From contig NZ_JAGSYI010000002.1 in assembly GCF_025685625.1 (NCBI RefSeq), positions 1,116,001 through 1,180,000 of the forward strand: 64,000 nt of DNA, written 5' to 3'. This stretch comes from Acidicapsa acidisoli (GTDB taxonomy: Bacteria > Acidobacteriota > Terriglobia > Terriglobales > Acidobacteriaceae). Every line of letters begins with the position of its first letter. Position 1 is the stretch's first letter. Shown in pieces: positions 1 to 7,931 of this stretch. A program made the position numbers and the translations under genes. The notes under the pieces are model-generated. The model saw only the letters and a program-made list of their open reading frames with translations, searched no databases and was not told the origin of the DNA.

Positions 1-24
1 GATTCTTTTCGCACCCTGAGTTGC

Positions 25-603
25 TTACTCAAGGTTTGCGTGTCGCTTATAGAGCTCTTCCGCGCTCTCGCCCCATTCGCGCCACATCGCATGAAACATC
101 GAATCTGTAAGCAACATCACACTCTGCTCGAAGAGCGCACCGGCATACTGCGCGGATGCTGTCCCATTCAGGTTCTGCTTGGTCGCTGCGGGAATCACAA
201 TCAGCCACTGCGCCAGGTTTGCCAACTTCGAGTCGCGCGTCGCGGTGACAGCCAGTACCTCGGCGCCGACCTTCCGCGCAACTTCGGCTGCATGTACCGC
301 GCTGGCGGTGGCGCCCGAACCGGATGCAACCAGAAGAAGATCGTCCGGACCAATCGCTGGAGCGGTGACTTCTCCAGCCACGTGAACCTCCAGCCCAAGA
401 TGCATGAAGCGCATCGCAGCCATCTTCAGCGCCAACCCACTACGTCCTGCACCTGCGACGAAGATTCGCTTTGCTGCGAGGATTCTCCGTTGGGCTGTTT
501 CGATTTCTGCTTCGCTCACGGCTGCGAGCGACTGCTTCAATTCATCAAGAATCAAAACCTGATTCAGGGAATAACTCTGCGGTTCTAATACGCCAAGCGA
601 CAT
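25..603 (-). CDS. hxlB: 6-phospho-3-hexuloisomerase (SIS domain)
   Basis: 192-residue SIS-domain protein, the usual size for HxlB, which converts hexulose-6-phosphate to fructose-6-phosphate in the ribulose monophosphate route of formaldehyde fixation. Visible motifs are the phosphosugar-binding GAGRSG near residue 48, the SGSG turn near residue 85 and a late FEQS segment where the family keeps its catalytic Glu. The frame stays open upstream to 933, but that stretch overlaps the LysR gene and reads as low-complexity shadow, so the ATG at 603 is chosen. It lies 89 nt downstream of the LysR gene on the same strand. The usual partner hxlA is not in the window and could lie beyond base 1. A generic SIS sugar isomerase is the alternative. 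Confidence 0.85.
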   Translation of the reverse strand: MSLGVLEPQSYSLNQVLILDELKQSLAAVSEAEIETAQRRILAAKRIFVAGAGRSGLALKMAAMRFMHLGLEVHVAGEVTAPAIGPDDLLLVASGSGATASAVHAAEVARKVGAEVLAVTATRDSKLANLAQWLIVIPAATKQNLNGTASAQYAGALFEQSVMLLTDSMFHAMWREWGESAEELYKRHANLE

Positions 604-692
604 AACTCTGTCAGAATGACATCGTCCCGCGTGCGAATCAAACTGGAAATTCTGATTAGTTGATAGCTTATTTCTATCAGGGCAGTTGTAAT

Positions 693-1616
693 CTAACGAG
701 GCGATTTTACCCGAAACTTCTGATAGGCGGTCAGCATCGCGCGAATCGCACTGACCATCTCGGGCGAATGCGCCATCTCCATAAACGCATGTACCGCAGC
801 CGGAAGCGGATTGCTCTTTACGGTCACGAATCCGACATTCGCCTGCTCCACCGGCTTGACAATGGCAATGGCTCGGAGCGACGACACCGATGGCAGAGTT
901 GATGCCAGCGATTGCGGCAGCACCGTCGACCATCGTCCTGTATTCAGATGGGCTGCCAGCACTGCTGTTGAATCGGTGTAGATCATCTTCGACGCTCTTT
1001 CAAGCTGCAGCTCCGCGCTGCGCGGCATTGCCGAGCGCAAAAGGCAAAGCGGAAGTGCGGCAACATCCGCCCAGCTCACGCGGTCTGCTTCTCCCGCGTC
1101 AGTTGATGTGAACAGAAACATTCGCTCGCGATACAAGGCGAATGCGTCCAGCCCGTCCGTCATCGGTTCGTCGATATAGGTGAGCGCTACGTCCACCCCG
1201 CCGTTACGCACGGCGTGTAGCAACTGGGTCACGTCGCCGGTCTCGGTCGACATCTGTATATCCGGAAATTTTTCAGAGAAGGCGATGCTCAGCACCGAAC
1301 TGATCGCGGAGGTTGCCGGCAGCATGGCCAGTCGGAACGGCCCCTGCATTCCGTGTTCGCGGAGTTCGTGCAGCTCGCGCTTCAGCCGCACGCAATCTTC
1401 CATCATCTGTTGCGCCCAGGCGAGCACTCGCTTTCCTTCGGGTGTAAATCCCTCGAATTTACGGCCGCGCTTGACGATCAGCACATCCATATCTTCTTCG
1501 AGTTGCTTGATTCCGGCGGAAAGGGTCGGTTGGGAGACATGACATTCCGCAGCGGCACGGGCGAAGTGGCGCTCTTTATTCAAAGCGAGCAGGTACTCAA
1601 AATTTCTGATAATCAA
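693..1616 (-). CDS. LysR-family transcriptional regulator
   Basis: 307 residues, normal LysR length. An N-terminal winged helix-turn-helix occupies about residues 1-60 (HFARAAAECHVSQPTLSAGI is the recognition region), followed by a linker helix and a periplasmic-binding-protein-like effector domain from about residue 90. It precedes hxlB on the same strand, so it may control hxlB and whatever follows beyond the window edge. This differs from the common divergent LysR arrangement. The ligand cannot be told from sequence. Confidence 0.9.
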   Translation of the reverse strand: MIIRNFEYLLALNKERHFARAAAECHVSQPTLSAGIKQLEEDMDVLIVKRGRKFEGFTPEGKRVLAWAQQMMEDCVRLKRELHELREHGMQGPFRLAMLPATSAISSVLSIAFSEKFPDIQMSTETGDVTQLLHAVRNGGVDVALTYIDEPMTDGLDAFALYRERMFLFTSTDAGEADRVSWADVAALPLCLLRSAMPRSAELQLERASKMIYTDSTAVLAAHLNTGRWSTVLPQSLASTLPSVSSLRAIAIVKPVEQANVGFVTVKSNPLPAAVHAFMEMAHSPEMVSAIRAMLTAYQKFRVKSPR

Positions 1617-1762
1617 GGCTGTTTATGCGGTTTAAGGCCGTCCCCTTCAGTCTCTTAGCTTCAAAGTTGCCAACTCCAATTGGACGCGGCAGGCATCGTG
1701 CCGGACACAGCATTTTTAGCTGCTCTGTAGGGAGGACGGTGAGACTCACTGCCGTTCTATGG

Positions 1763-1784
1763 AAATGTTCCACGTGGAACATTT
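1763..1784. promoter_or_regulatory. parS-like centromere palindrome
   Basis: A perfect 22-bp palindrome centred between 1773 and 1774; its core TGTTCCACGTGGAACA (1766-1781) has the form of chromosomal parS sites bound by ParB, in particular the GTTCCAC/GTGGAAC version known from Pseudomonas. It lies in the intergenic region between the divergent LysR and XRE genes. It could instead be an operator for either neighbour. Only one full-match copy was noticed in the window. Confidence 0.6.
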
Positions 1785-1906
1785 TTGGGTGGGATTTCCG
1801 GCTTGTGAGTGTCAAGTGGAATTTCCTGCATGTGGTTTGTTTTCGGTGACATGAATTTGCGCAACATTTAGCCGTTTGTGCATTGGTTTATGGCTTGCGT
1901 TTTATA

Positions 1907-1923
1907 TATAGCGTGCATGCTAT
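1907..1923 (+). promoter_or_regulatory. Operator-like inverted repeat upstream of XRE gene
   Basis: ATAGC (1908-1912) and GCTAT (1919-1923) form an inverted repeat with a 6-nt spacer, overlapping an AT-rich TATATA stretch that could be a -10 element. It sits 11 nt before the proposed start of the XRE regulator, which fits an autoregulatory operator of HigA-type proteins. This is inference from position and symmetry. Confidence 0.4.
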
Positions 1924-1934
1924 CTTCCACTTCC

Positions 1935-2231
1935 ATGACTAACATTTTGCGACAGGAAGAACGGATTGCGAGGGATGCCGCGTTTGAACGGATGCTTGCG
2001 GAACTTAGACCGGAGTTTGGATTGACGGAGCAGATCAGGAGGGCTCGATTGCGCGCGGGGATGACCCAGGCGCAGCTTGCGCGGCGAATGGGTACGACGC
2101 AGTCGGCGATTGCGCGGCTGGAGGCAGGGCTCGGATTGCCGAAGATCCGGACGCTGAAGAAACTGGCGGAGGTGACCGAAAGCCGCCTGGTGCTGAGGTT
2201 GGATGAGGGGCTGGATGAGCGGATTCGGTAG
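1935..2231 (+). CDS. XRE-family helix-turn-helix regulator (HigA-like)
   Basis: 98 residues from ATG 1935; the frame runs up to 1878, but the upstream residues are hydrophobic and not family-like. Residues about 37-90 form a Cro/C1-type HTH (RLRAGMTQAQLARRMGTTQS, then SAIARLEAG). Stand-alone proteins of this size are often antitoxins of HigBA or RelBE modules, but no toxin gene is adjacent: upstream is intergenic DNA with a possible operator and downstream an SDR gene starts 29 nt later. It may be an orphan antitoxin or a simple autorepressor. Confidence 0.75.
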   Translation: MTNILRQEERIARDAAFERMLAELRPEFGLTEQIRRARLRAGMTQAQLARRMGTTQSAIARLEAGLGLPKIRTLKKLAEVTESRLVLRLDEGLDERIR

Positions 2232-2260
2232 GATGGTCGGGTGAAGGAGAATCTCTATTT

Positions 2261-3304
2261 ATGAGCATGGTTCTGGTTACGGGTGGTTCGGGATTTATTG
2301 GCAGTCATTGCATTCTGCAACTGCTGGCGGCGGGGTACCGGGTGCGGACGACGGTAAGGAATCTGAAGCGCGATGAGGATGTACGGGCCATGCTCGCGGC
2401 GGGTGGGGCGGAGGCTGGTGATCGCTTGACCTTTGCGGCTGCCGATCTGGAGAAGGATGCGGGTTGGGCGGAGGCTGTGGCGGGCTGTGAGTTTGTGCTG
2501 CATGTGGCTTCGCCTTTTCCGCTGCGCGTGCCGAAGGACGAGAACGAACTGATTGTGCCCGCGCGCGAAGGGACGCTGCGCGTGCTGCGAGCGGCGCGGG
2601 ATGCGGGTGTGAAACGGGTGGTGCTGACCTCGTCGTTTGCTGCGATTGGTTATGGGCACGAGGCGACGACGACTCCGTTTAATGAGACGACGTGGTCGAA
2701 TCTCGACGGAAAGGTGAATGTTCCTCCGTATATGAAGTCGAAGACGCTGGCGGAGCGGGCGGCGTGGGAGTTTATTGCTAAAGAGGGCGGCGGGATGGAG
2801 CTTTCCGTGGTGAATCCGGTGGGCGTGTTTGGACCGGTGCTGGGGCCGGATTATGCGACCTCGATTGTGATTGTGCAGCGGCTTATGGATGGCGGGGTAC
2901 CGGGGTGCCCGCGGCTGAGCTTTGGGGTAGTGGATGTGCGCGATGTGGCGAATCTGCATCTGCGCGCGATGACCGACCCGGCAGCGAAGGGCGAGCGCTT
3001 TCTTGCGGTTGCGGGGGAATCCGTCTCGATGCTGGAGATGGCCCTGATCCTAAAGCGCCGCATGGGTGCGGCAGCCAAGCGGGTGCCGACGGGGCAATTG
3101 CCGGATTGGCTCCTGCGGACGATTGCGGTCTTTGATCCGACGGTGAGGCAGATTGTGCCGGAGCTTGGCAAGGTGAAGAATGCTTCGAATGCAAAGGCGC
3201 GGCGGGTGCTGGGATGGGTTCCGCGGTCGAATGAGGAGGCGATTGTGGCTACTGCCGAGAGCCTGATGAGGCTTGGGCTTTTGAAGGATAGTGCGAAGAG
3301 GTGA
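2261..3304 (+). CDS. NAD(P)-dependent epimerase/dehydratase, extended SDR (dihydroflavonol reductase-like)
   Basis: 347 residues. The N-terminal Rossmann fold is marked by TGGSGFIGSH (GxxGxxG) at residues 7-16. A catalytic YxxxK equivalent is YMKSK near residue 160, followed by AERAAWEF as in dihydroflavonol-4-reductase and aldehyde reductase-like extended SDRs. Substrate not predictable. It starts 29 nt after the XRE gene on the same strand and could be co-transcribed with it. Confidence 0.85.
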   Translation: MSMVLVTGGSGFIGSHCILQLLAAGYRVRTTVRNLKRDEDVRAMLAAGGAEAGDRLTFAAADLEKDAGWAEAVAGCEFVLHVASPFPLRVPKDENELIVPAREGTLRVLRAARDAGVKRVVLTSSFAAIGYGHEATTTPFNETTWSNLDGKVNVPPYMKSKTLAERAAWEFIAKEGGGMELSVVNPVGVFGPVLGPDYATSIVIVQRLMDGGVPGCPRLSFGVVDVRDVANLHLRAMTDPAAKGERFLAVAGESVSMLEMALILKRRMGAAAKRVPTGQLPDWLLRTIAVFDPTVRQIVPELGKVKNASNAKARRVLGWVPRSNEEAIVATAESLMRLGLLKDSAKR

Positions 3305-3337
3305 AGTTCGCGCTTGATCCGAAACCGTCGAAACTCC

Positions 3338-3388
3338 GGGGCTGAAGCCCCTTTTCGCTATTGGTTGTTCTCAGCGGCCTGAAGGCCC
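3338..3388. repeat. Pair of short palindromes (dispersed-repeat type)
   Basis: Two small palindromes close together: GGGGCTGAAGCCCC (3338-3351) and GGCCTGAAGGCC (3377-3388). They resemble in style the longer repeat units at 4222-4312 and 6570-6658. They lie between the SDR gene and a convergent secreted-protein gene and may act as a bidirectional terminator or be part of a dispersed intergenic repeat family. Confidence 0.5.
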
Positions 3389-3510
3389 CTGCTCCCTCCG
3401 GTGACGCGTGATTTGGATGTACGATTTTGGCCGAGACGGGAGAGACAAATTCAGCAGTCCGGCCTTGAAACAGACTCGGAGTTCGCTGGGGAGGCTGGGG
3501 TCACTCCTGT

Positions 3511-4104
3511 TCAGGGGGTGGGCTGGGGTTTCGGTGGAGCATTCGGATAGGACTTTTCTACTTCGTCTTTCAGCCTGCGGAGGAGCATGACGTTCGGGCC
3601 GCTGAGGCCGCGTTCCTGTTCGCTGCGCCAGATTGGGCCCTTGAGTTTGCCGTCCGATTGGATGGTGTAAACCCATAATTGATCTTTTTCTTCTCTCAGA
3701 CCGTCGGGCGAGGGGTTGCCGGTGCCGCTTTGTGATGCATCTGCGGGGTCCTGAATGGGAGAGTGGCCGCCTGGGATTCGCAGCGTGCCTGGAGTTGCGG
3801 AGTTGGGCTGATCGCGCACTATCCGGCCTTTGTAGACGACGAGGATCAGGTCTGCGTCGCGGCGTGAACGGCTGAGGGTGTAGCGGCCCCAGTCCTGAAT
3901 GCCGTCTTGGACATCGAGAATGGCGTTGCGGTCGTCGGGATCGAGCCGGATGTCGGTAATGTCGACGCCGTCGCGGGTTTCAACGAAGACCGTGTGAGCG
4001 GTCTCGAAGGCCTCGGGCAGAGATGGCTTCTTGGACTTGGCTGTTGCCGAATCTAATCCTGCGAAAACCAGTAAGAGCAGGAGCACCGCGGAGTTGCGCC
4101 TCAT
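3511..4104 (-). CDS. Secreted hypothetical protein
   Basis: 197 residues from the ATG at 4104. The start is followed by MRR and a hydrophobic run (LLLLLVFAG), a typical Sec signal peptide ending near ATAKS; the frame extends to 4164 but the extra 20 residues would spoil the signal. The body is polar, with a segment DLILVVYKGR and a Pro-rich C-terminus (PPKPQPTP). I do not recognise a domain. Convergent to the SDR gene. Confidence 0.6.
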   Translation of the reverse strand: MRRNSAVLLLLLVFAGLDSATAKSKKPSLPEAFETAHTVFVETRDGVDITDIRLDPDDRNAILDVQDGIQDWGRYTLSRSRRDADLILVVYKGRIVRDQPNSATPGTLRIPGGHSPIQDPADASQSGTGNPSPDGLREEKDQLWVYTIQSDGKLKGPIWRSEQERGLSGPNVMLLRRLKDEVEKSYPNAPPKPQPTP

Positions 4105-4221
4105 GCTGCACCTCGTTGCGAAGCGTAGTATGGCACGGAGGAACGGCCTTGTGCCTTCGCTCATCGATAATATTCCCTCGGTGAGGGCAATGGACCGGGA
4201 ATCAGCAATTTGACGTGTGAT

Positions 4222-4312
4222 AGAGCGGGCTTTCAGCCTTGTGATCCCTATTCCGGTCTACCTTACCCAGGCCGATGGCCTGGGTAAGGATAATGACGCG
4301 CCGTTGGCGCTG
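4222..4312 (+). repeat. Dispersed intergenic repeat, copy 1
   Basis: About 90 bp with three ordered elements: GAGCGGGCTTTCAGCC, a palindrome CCCAGGCCGATGGCCTGGG and CGCGCCGTTGGCGCTG. The same three elements in the same order and orientation recur at 6570-6658. Copy 1 lies upstream of the ABC exporter gene. It occupies most of the 300-bp gap here. Confidence 0.8.
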
Positions 4313-4405
4313 TATCAGTTTAACGAAGAGACAGAAGTCTTCCCGCTACAATGGTTCTGAAGCGAGATCCCCCGGCGGATCATCCAAAGGGTCCAGACAT
4401 CCTGA

Positions 4406-6409
4406 ATGGCAGACGAGACGAATACGCCGAAAAAGGCTGAGGACGAGGTTAGCGGCAAGGCTTACGATGGCCGGCTGATGATGCGGCTTGGCCGGTATTT
4501 GGGGCCATATCGGCTGCAGGCTACGATTTCCGTCATTGCCGTGATTCTGAAGGCTGCTTCGGATGTGGTGGGGCCATATCTGGTGAAAGTCGGGCTGGAC
4601 CGGTATCTGACTTCCCACGCCACGATCCTTTCGGCTGGTCCGAGCACGAACTGGCTGGGGCGGCGGCTGAGCGATGATCCGTTTACCGGGCTGGGGCAGT
4701 TGGCTTCGCTTTATCTGGGAGCGCTGCTGCTGGCGTATGGGTTTGAGTTTACACAGACTTACCTGATGCAGTGGACCGGGCAGAAGGTGATGTTTGACCT
4801 GCGGCGCGAGATCTTCCGGCATATGCAGCGGATGCATATCGGGTTCTTTGATCAACATGCGGTGGGGCGGCTGGTAACGCGGCTGACCTCGGATGTGGAC
4901 GCGATCAATGAGATGTTCACGGCTGGCGTGTTGTCGATGATTGACGACGTGTTTGCGCTGACGGTGATGGTTTGCGTGATGCTGGCGATGAACTGGAAGC
5001 TGGCGCTGCTCACGCTGAGCGTGCTGCCGCTGATTGTGGTGGTGACGAATCTGTTTCGCAAGTCGGTGCGCGAGAGCTACCGGCGGGTGCGCGGGGCGAT
5101 TGCGCGGATCAACAGCTTTACCCAGGAGCATGTGAGCGGGATGTCTGTGGTGCAGCTCTTTAATCGCGAGGAGCGGGCCTTCAACGACTTTACGAAGGTG
5201 AATGAGCTGCACATGATCGCCTTCAAGGACACGATTTTTGCCTATGCGCTGTATTACCCGGCGGTGGAGATCCTGTCGTCGATTGCGATTGCGCTGGTGA
5301 TCTGGCGGGGTGGGTTTGGGGTGATCCACTCGGCTGAGGCGGGAACTTCGATGGTGGCGGGCGCGGTCACGATCGGGGTGCTGTCGGCGTTTATCCAGTA
5401 TTCGCAGCGGTTTTTCCGGCCGATTATGGACTTGAGCGAGAAGTTCAATATTTTGCAGGCGGCGATGGCGGCCTGCGAGAGGATCTTCAAGCTTCTCGAC
5501 ACGCCGACGGAGATTGTTTCGCCTGCTGAGGCGAAGGCCGGGGATGGGTCGAATCGGATCGAGTTCCGGCATGTTTGGTTTACCTACCAGGCGCTTACGG
5601 AGGAGCAGCGAGCGAAAGTTGCGGCGGCTTCGGCGGCGGAGTTGGCTGCTATGCCGGATGTTGAGTGGATTTTGAAGGATGTTTCATTTGTCGTGGAGCC
5701 GGGGCAGACGGTTGCGATTGTCGGACACACCGGCGCGGGCAAGACTACGCTGACGGGCCTGATGATGCGCTTCTACGATGTGACGCGTGGTGCAATCTAT
5801 CTGGATGGGGTGGACCTCCGGGAACATGATCTGGGCGCGTTGCGGCGGCATTTCGCGGTCGTCTTGCAGGACCCGTTCCTATTTACCGGGACGATTGCGG
5901 AGAATATCCGGCTGGGCGCGGCGGAGATTACGGAAGACCGCATGGTGGCTGCGGCGCGCGATGTGAATGTGCTGGAGTTTGTGCAGGGGCTGGCGAAGGG
6001 GTTTGATGAGCCGGTGCTGGAGCGCGGGAATTCGCTGTCGACGGGGCAGAAGCAGCTGATCAACTTTGCACGGGCGCTGGCGTATGATCCTCGGATTCTG
6101 ATTCTGGATGAAGCTACTTCGAGCGTCGATACAGATACGGAGATGAAGATTCGGCTGGCGCTGGAGCGGATGGTGGAGGGGCGGACTTCGGTGCTGATTG
6201 CGCATCGGCTATCGACGGTGCAGCGTGCGGATGTGATTCTGGTGATGCACAAGGGGCAGCTGCGGGAGTTTGGTTCGCATCAGGAGTTGCTGGGGCAGCG
6301 GGGGATTTATTGGAAGCTGTATCAGTTGCAATATAAGGATCAGGAGCCGGGGGCGGCTTCGGCTGTGCTGGCGCCGGAGCTGGCTTCGGGGTTGGCGCTG
6401 GGGGACTGA
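4406..6409 (+). CDS. ABC exporter, fused permease and ATPase (MsbA/MdlB type)
   Basis: 667 residues: six-helix transmembrane domain (about residues 30-345) followed by a nucleotide-binding domain. Walker A GHTGAGKTT is near residue 441, signature LSTGQKQL near 542, Walker B ILILDEATS near 563 and H-loop IAHRLST near 597. A 30-residue insertion sits between the first NBD strand (VWFTYQAL) and the ILKDVSF strand, rich in Ala and Glu. As a half-transporter it should act as a homodimer in the inner membrane, exporting lipid or drug. A dispersed repeat stands on each side of the gene. Confidence 0.92.
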   Translation: MADETNTPKKAEDEVSGKAYDGRLMMRLGRYLGPYRLQATISVIAVILKAASDVVGPYLVKVGLDRYLTSHATILSAGPSTNWLGRRLSDDPFTGLGQLASLYLGALLLAYGFEFTQTYLMQWTGQKVMFDLRREIFRHMQRMHIGFFDQHAVGRLVTRLTSDVDAINEMFTAGVLSMIDDVFALTVMVCVMLAMNWKLALLTLSVLPLIVVVTNLFRKSVRESYRRVRGAIARINSFTQEHVSGMSVVQLFNREERAFNDFTKVNELHMIAFKDTIFAYALYYPAVEILSSIAIALVIWRGGFGVIHSAEAGTSMVAGAVTIGVLSAFIQYSQRFFRPIMDLSEKFNILQAAMAACERIFKLLDTPTEIVSPAEAKAGDGSNRIEFRHVWFTYQALTEEQRAKVAAASAAELAAMPDVEWILKDVSFVVEPGQTVAIVGHTGAGKTTLTGLMMRFYDVTRGAIYLDGVDLREHDLGALRRHFAVVLQDPFLFTGTIAENIRLGAAEITEDRMVAAARDVNVLEFVQGLAKGFDEPVLERGNSLSTGQKQLINFARALAYDPRILILDEATSSVDTDTEMKIRLALERMVEGRTSVLIAHRLSTVQRADVILVMHKGQLREFGSHQELLGQRGIYWKLYQLQYKDQEPGAASAVLAPELASGLALGD

Positions 6410-6543
6410 GGCGTTTTTTCACGCGAATTGGCTTCTTCCCGATCGAATATATATCCCGGAGAAAATGGAACGCGCAGATTGTGCAGTAAATCCAGTGCGG
6501 CTAGACGTCGCTGCATTTCCTCTGGTGTGAATTTGGAAGTCAT
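6341..6543 (-). CDS. Possible small hypothetical protein
   Basis: A 67-residue frame whose first 45 residues (MTSKFTPEEMQRRLAALD onward) look protein-like, with an amphipathic helix, but whose C-terminus is antisense to the end of the ABC exporter gene. The purine-rich stretch before the ATG is directly adjacent to it, which is a poor ribosome binding site. It may be a real small protein or a decayed remnant. Confidence 0.25.
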
Positions 6544-6569
6544 CCTCTTCAGTTTATCTTCGAAAGCAT

Positions 6570-6658
6570 AGAGCGGGCTTTCAGCCCTGTTCGTCTCCGC
6601 ATTCGCATTTTTCCCAGGCCGATGGCCTGGCTGGGATAGCGTCGCGCCGTTGGCGCTG
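6570..6658 (+). repeat. Dispersed intergenic repeat, copy 2
   Basis: Same three-element unit as at 4222-4312: GAGCGGGCTTTCAGCCC, CCCAGGCCGATGGCCTGG and CGCGCCGTTGGCGCTGG, same orientation, with diverged spacers. It lies directly upstream of lpxB and would be part of the lpxB 5' region. Confidence 0.8.
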
Positions 6659-6709
6659 GGATGCTTGTACGATAGAACATCTTGCTTAGAAACCTATAAG
6701 CTGAATGAG

Positions 6710-7888
6710 ATGCAGAAGACATCTCCGAACATTTTTCTGTCTGCGGGTGAGGCGAGTGGCGAGGCTTATGGGGCGTTGCTGATCTCGGAGCTGAAATCCC
6801 GTTGCCTTGGTGCGATGTTCTTTGGCATGGGCGGAGAGCGGATGGAGGCTCTGGGCTGCGAGCGGGTCGTCAAATCGGAAGACGTGGCGGTGATGGGGAT
6901 CACTGAGGTGATCCGGCATTTGCCGCAGATTTATCGCGAGTACCGGAAGCTGAAGGCTGCGATTCGGCAGCGACGGCCGGATGTCGCTGTTTTGATTGAT
7001 TTTCCGGATATTCATCTGAAGCTGGCGGAGGAGTTTCATGCGCTGGGGATTCCGGTGATCTTCTTTGTGAGCCCGCAGCTTTGGGCGTGGAAAAAGGGGC
7101 GAATCCGGAAGGTGCAGCGGTTTGTGGACCGGATGCTGGTGATCTTTCCGTTTGAAGAGCCGTTTTACCGGGAGAGCGGGGTGAATGCGACGTATGTCGG
7201 GCATCCGCTGGCGGATTTAGAGTTACCCGGGGTTTCACGCGCTGAGTTTGCCGAGGGAAACGGGCTTGACCCTGGCAATCGCTGGATTGGGTTGTTGCCG
7301 GGGAGTAGGGCGAAAGAGATTCGACTGAATCTGCCGGAGATGGCGCGAGCGGCACGGCTGCTATTTGAGCGCGATCCGCATATGGAGTTTTTGCTTCCGC
7401 TGGCTCCGACGCTGACGATAGCGCAGGCGCATGTGGTGACTGGGCTGCTGTCGGAGTTCGCGGATGGTCTACCGGTGCGCATGGTGCGCGATGCACGGGC
7501 TGCGCTTTTTCATGCGCGGGGGGCGATTGTGGCGAGCGGTACGGCGACGGTCGAGGCGGCGCTGATTGGGAATCCTTTTGTAGTGGTGTACCGGGTGTCG
7601 CCGGTGACGTATGCAATTGCCAAGCGGGTGGTGACAGTGCCGCATGTCGCGATGGTGAACCTGGTGGCGGATAAGCGTCTTGTCCCTGAGCTGATTCAAG
7701 ATGACTTTCAGGCAGGTCGCATCGTCCAAGAGCTAGAACCGCTGTTGGCAGATGGGGATTCGCGCGCGGAGATGATGGCTGGCCTTGTGGCGGTGGGGGA
7801 AAAACTGCGCGCTGGGCGGGGATCCAAGGCGACGGCAATTGCCGCGGTGGCCACAATTGTGCTGGAAACGGTAGGATTAGCGAGTTAG
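6710..7888 (+). CDS. lpxB: Lipid-A-disaccharide synthase
   Basis: 392 residues from ATG 6710 (MQKTSPNIFLSAGEASGE). LpxB condenses UDP-2,3-diacylglucosamine with lipid X in lipid A synthesis at the inner membrane. Family signatures are SAGEASGEAYGALL at the N-terminus, FFGMGGERME, PQLWAWKKGRI near residue 125, GHPLAD near 165 and LLPGSRAKEI near 198. The frame extends to 6650, but that region is the dispersed repeat. It stands alone, not in an lpxD-fabZ-lpxA-lpxB cluster. Confidence 0.93.
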   Translation: MQKTSPNIFLSAGEASGEAYGALLISELKSRCLGAMFFGMGGERMEALGCERVVKSEDVAVMGITEVIRHLPQIYREYRKLKAAIRQRRPDVAVLIDFPDIHLKLAEEFHALGIPVIFFVSPQLWAWKKGRIRKVQRFVDRMLVIFPFEEPFYRESGVNATYVGHPLADLELPGVSRAEFAEGNGLDPGNRWIGLLPGSRAKEIRLNLPEMARAARLLFERDPHMEFLLPLAPTLTIAQAHVVTGLLSEFADGLPVRMVRDARAALFHARGAIVASGTATVEAALIGNPFVVVYRVSPVTYAIAKRVVTVPHVAMVNLVADKRLVPELIQDDFQAGRIVQELEPLLADGDSRAEMMAGLVAVGEKLRAGRGSKATAIAAVATIVLETVGLAS

Positions 7889-7931
7889 CGCGCGTTCCGC
7901 GCAATGGCGAGTTGGCAGGTTAGCGGGATTT

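Noticed and set aside
25-933. Longer 302-residue version of HxlB
   Set aside because: The first 110 residues overlap the LysR gene and have no family character; the SIS protein is complete from ATG 603.
4346-5572. 408-codon minus-strand ORF opposite the ABC exporter
   Set aside because: Arg/His/Gln-rich composition typical of antisense frames in GC-rich genes; lies wholly within a gene with clear Walker motifs.
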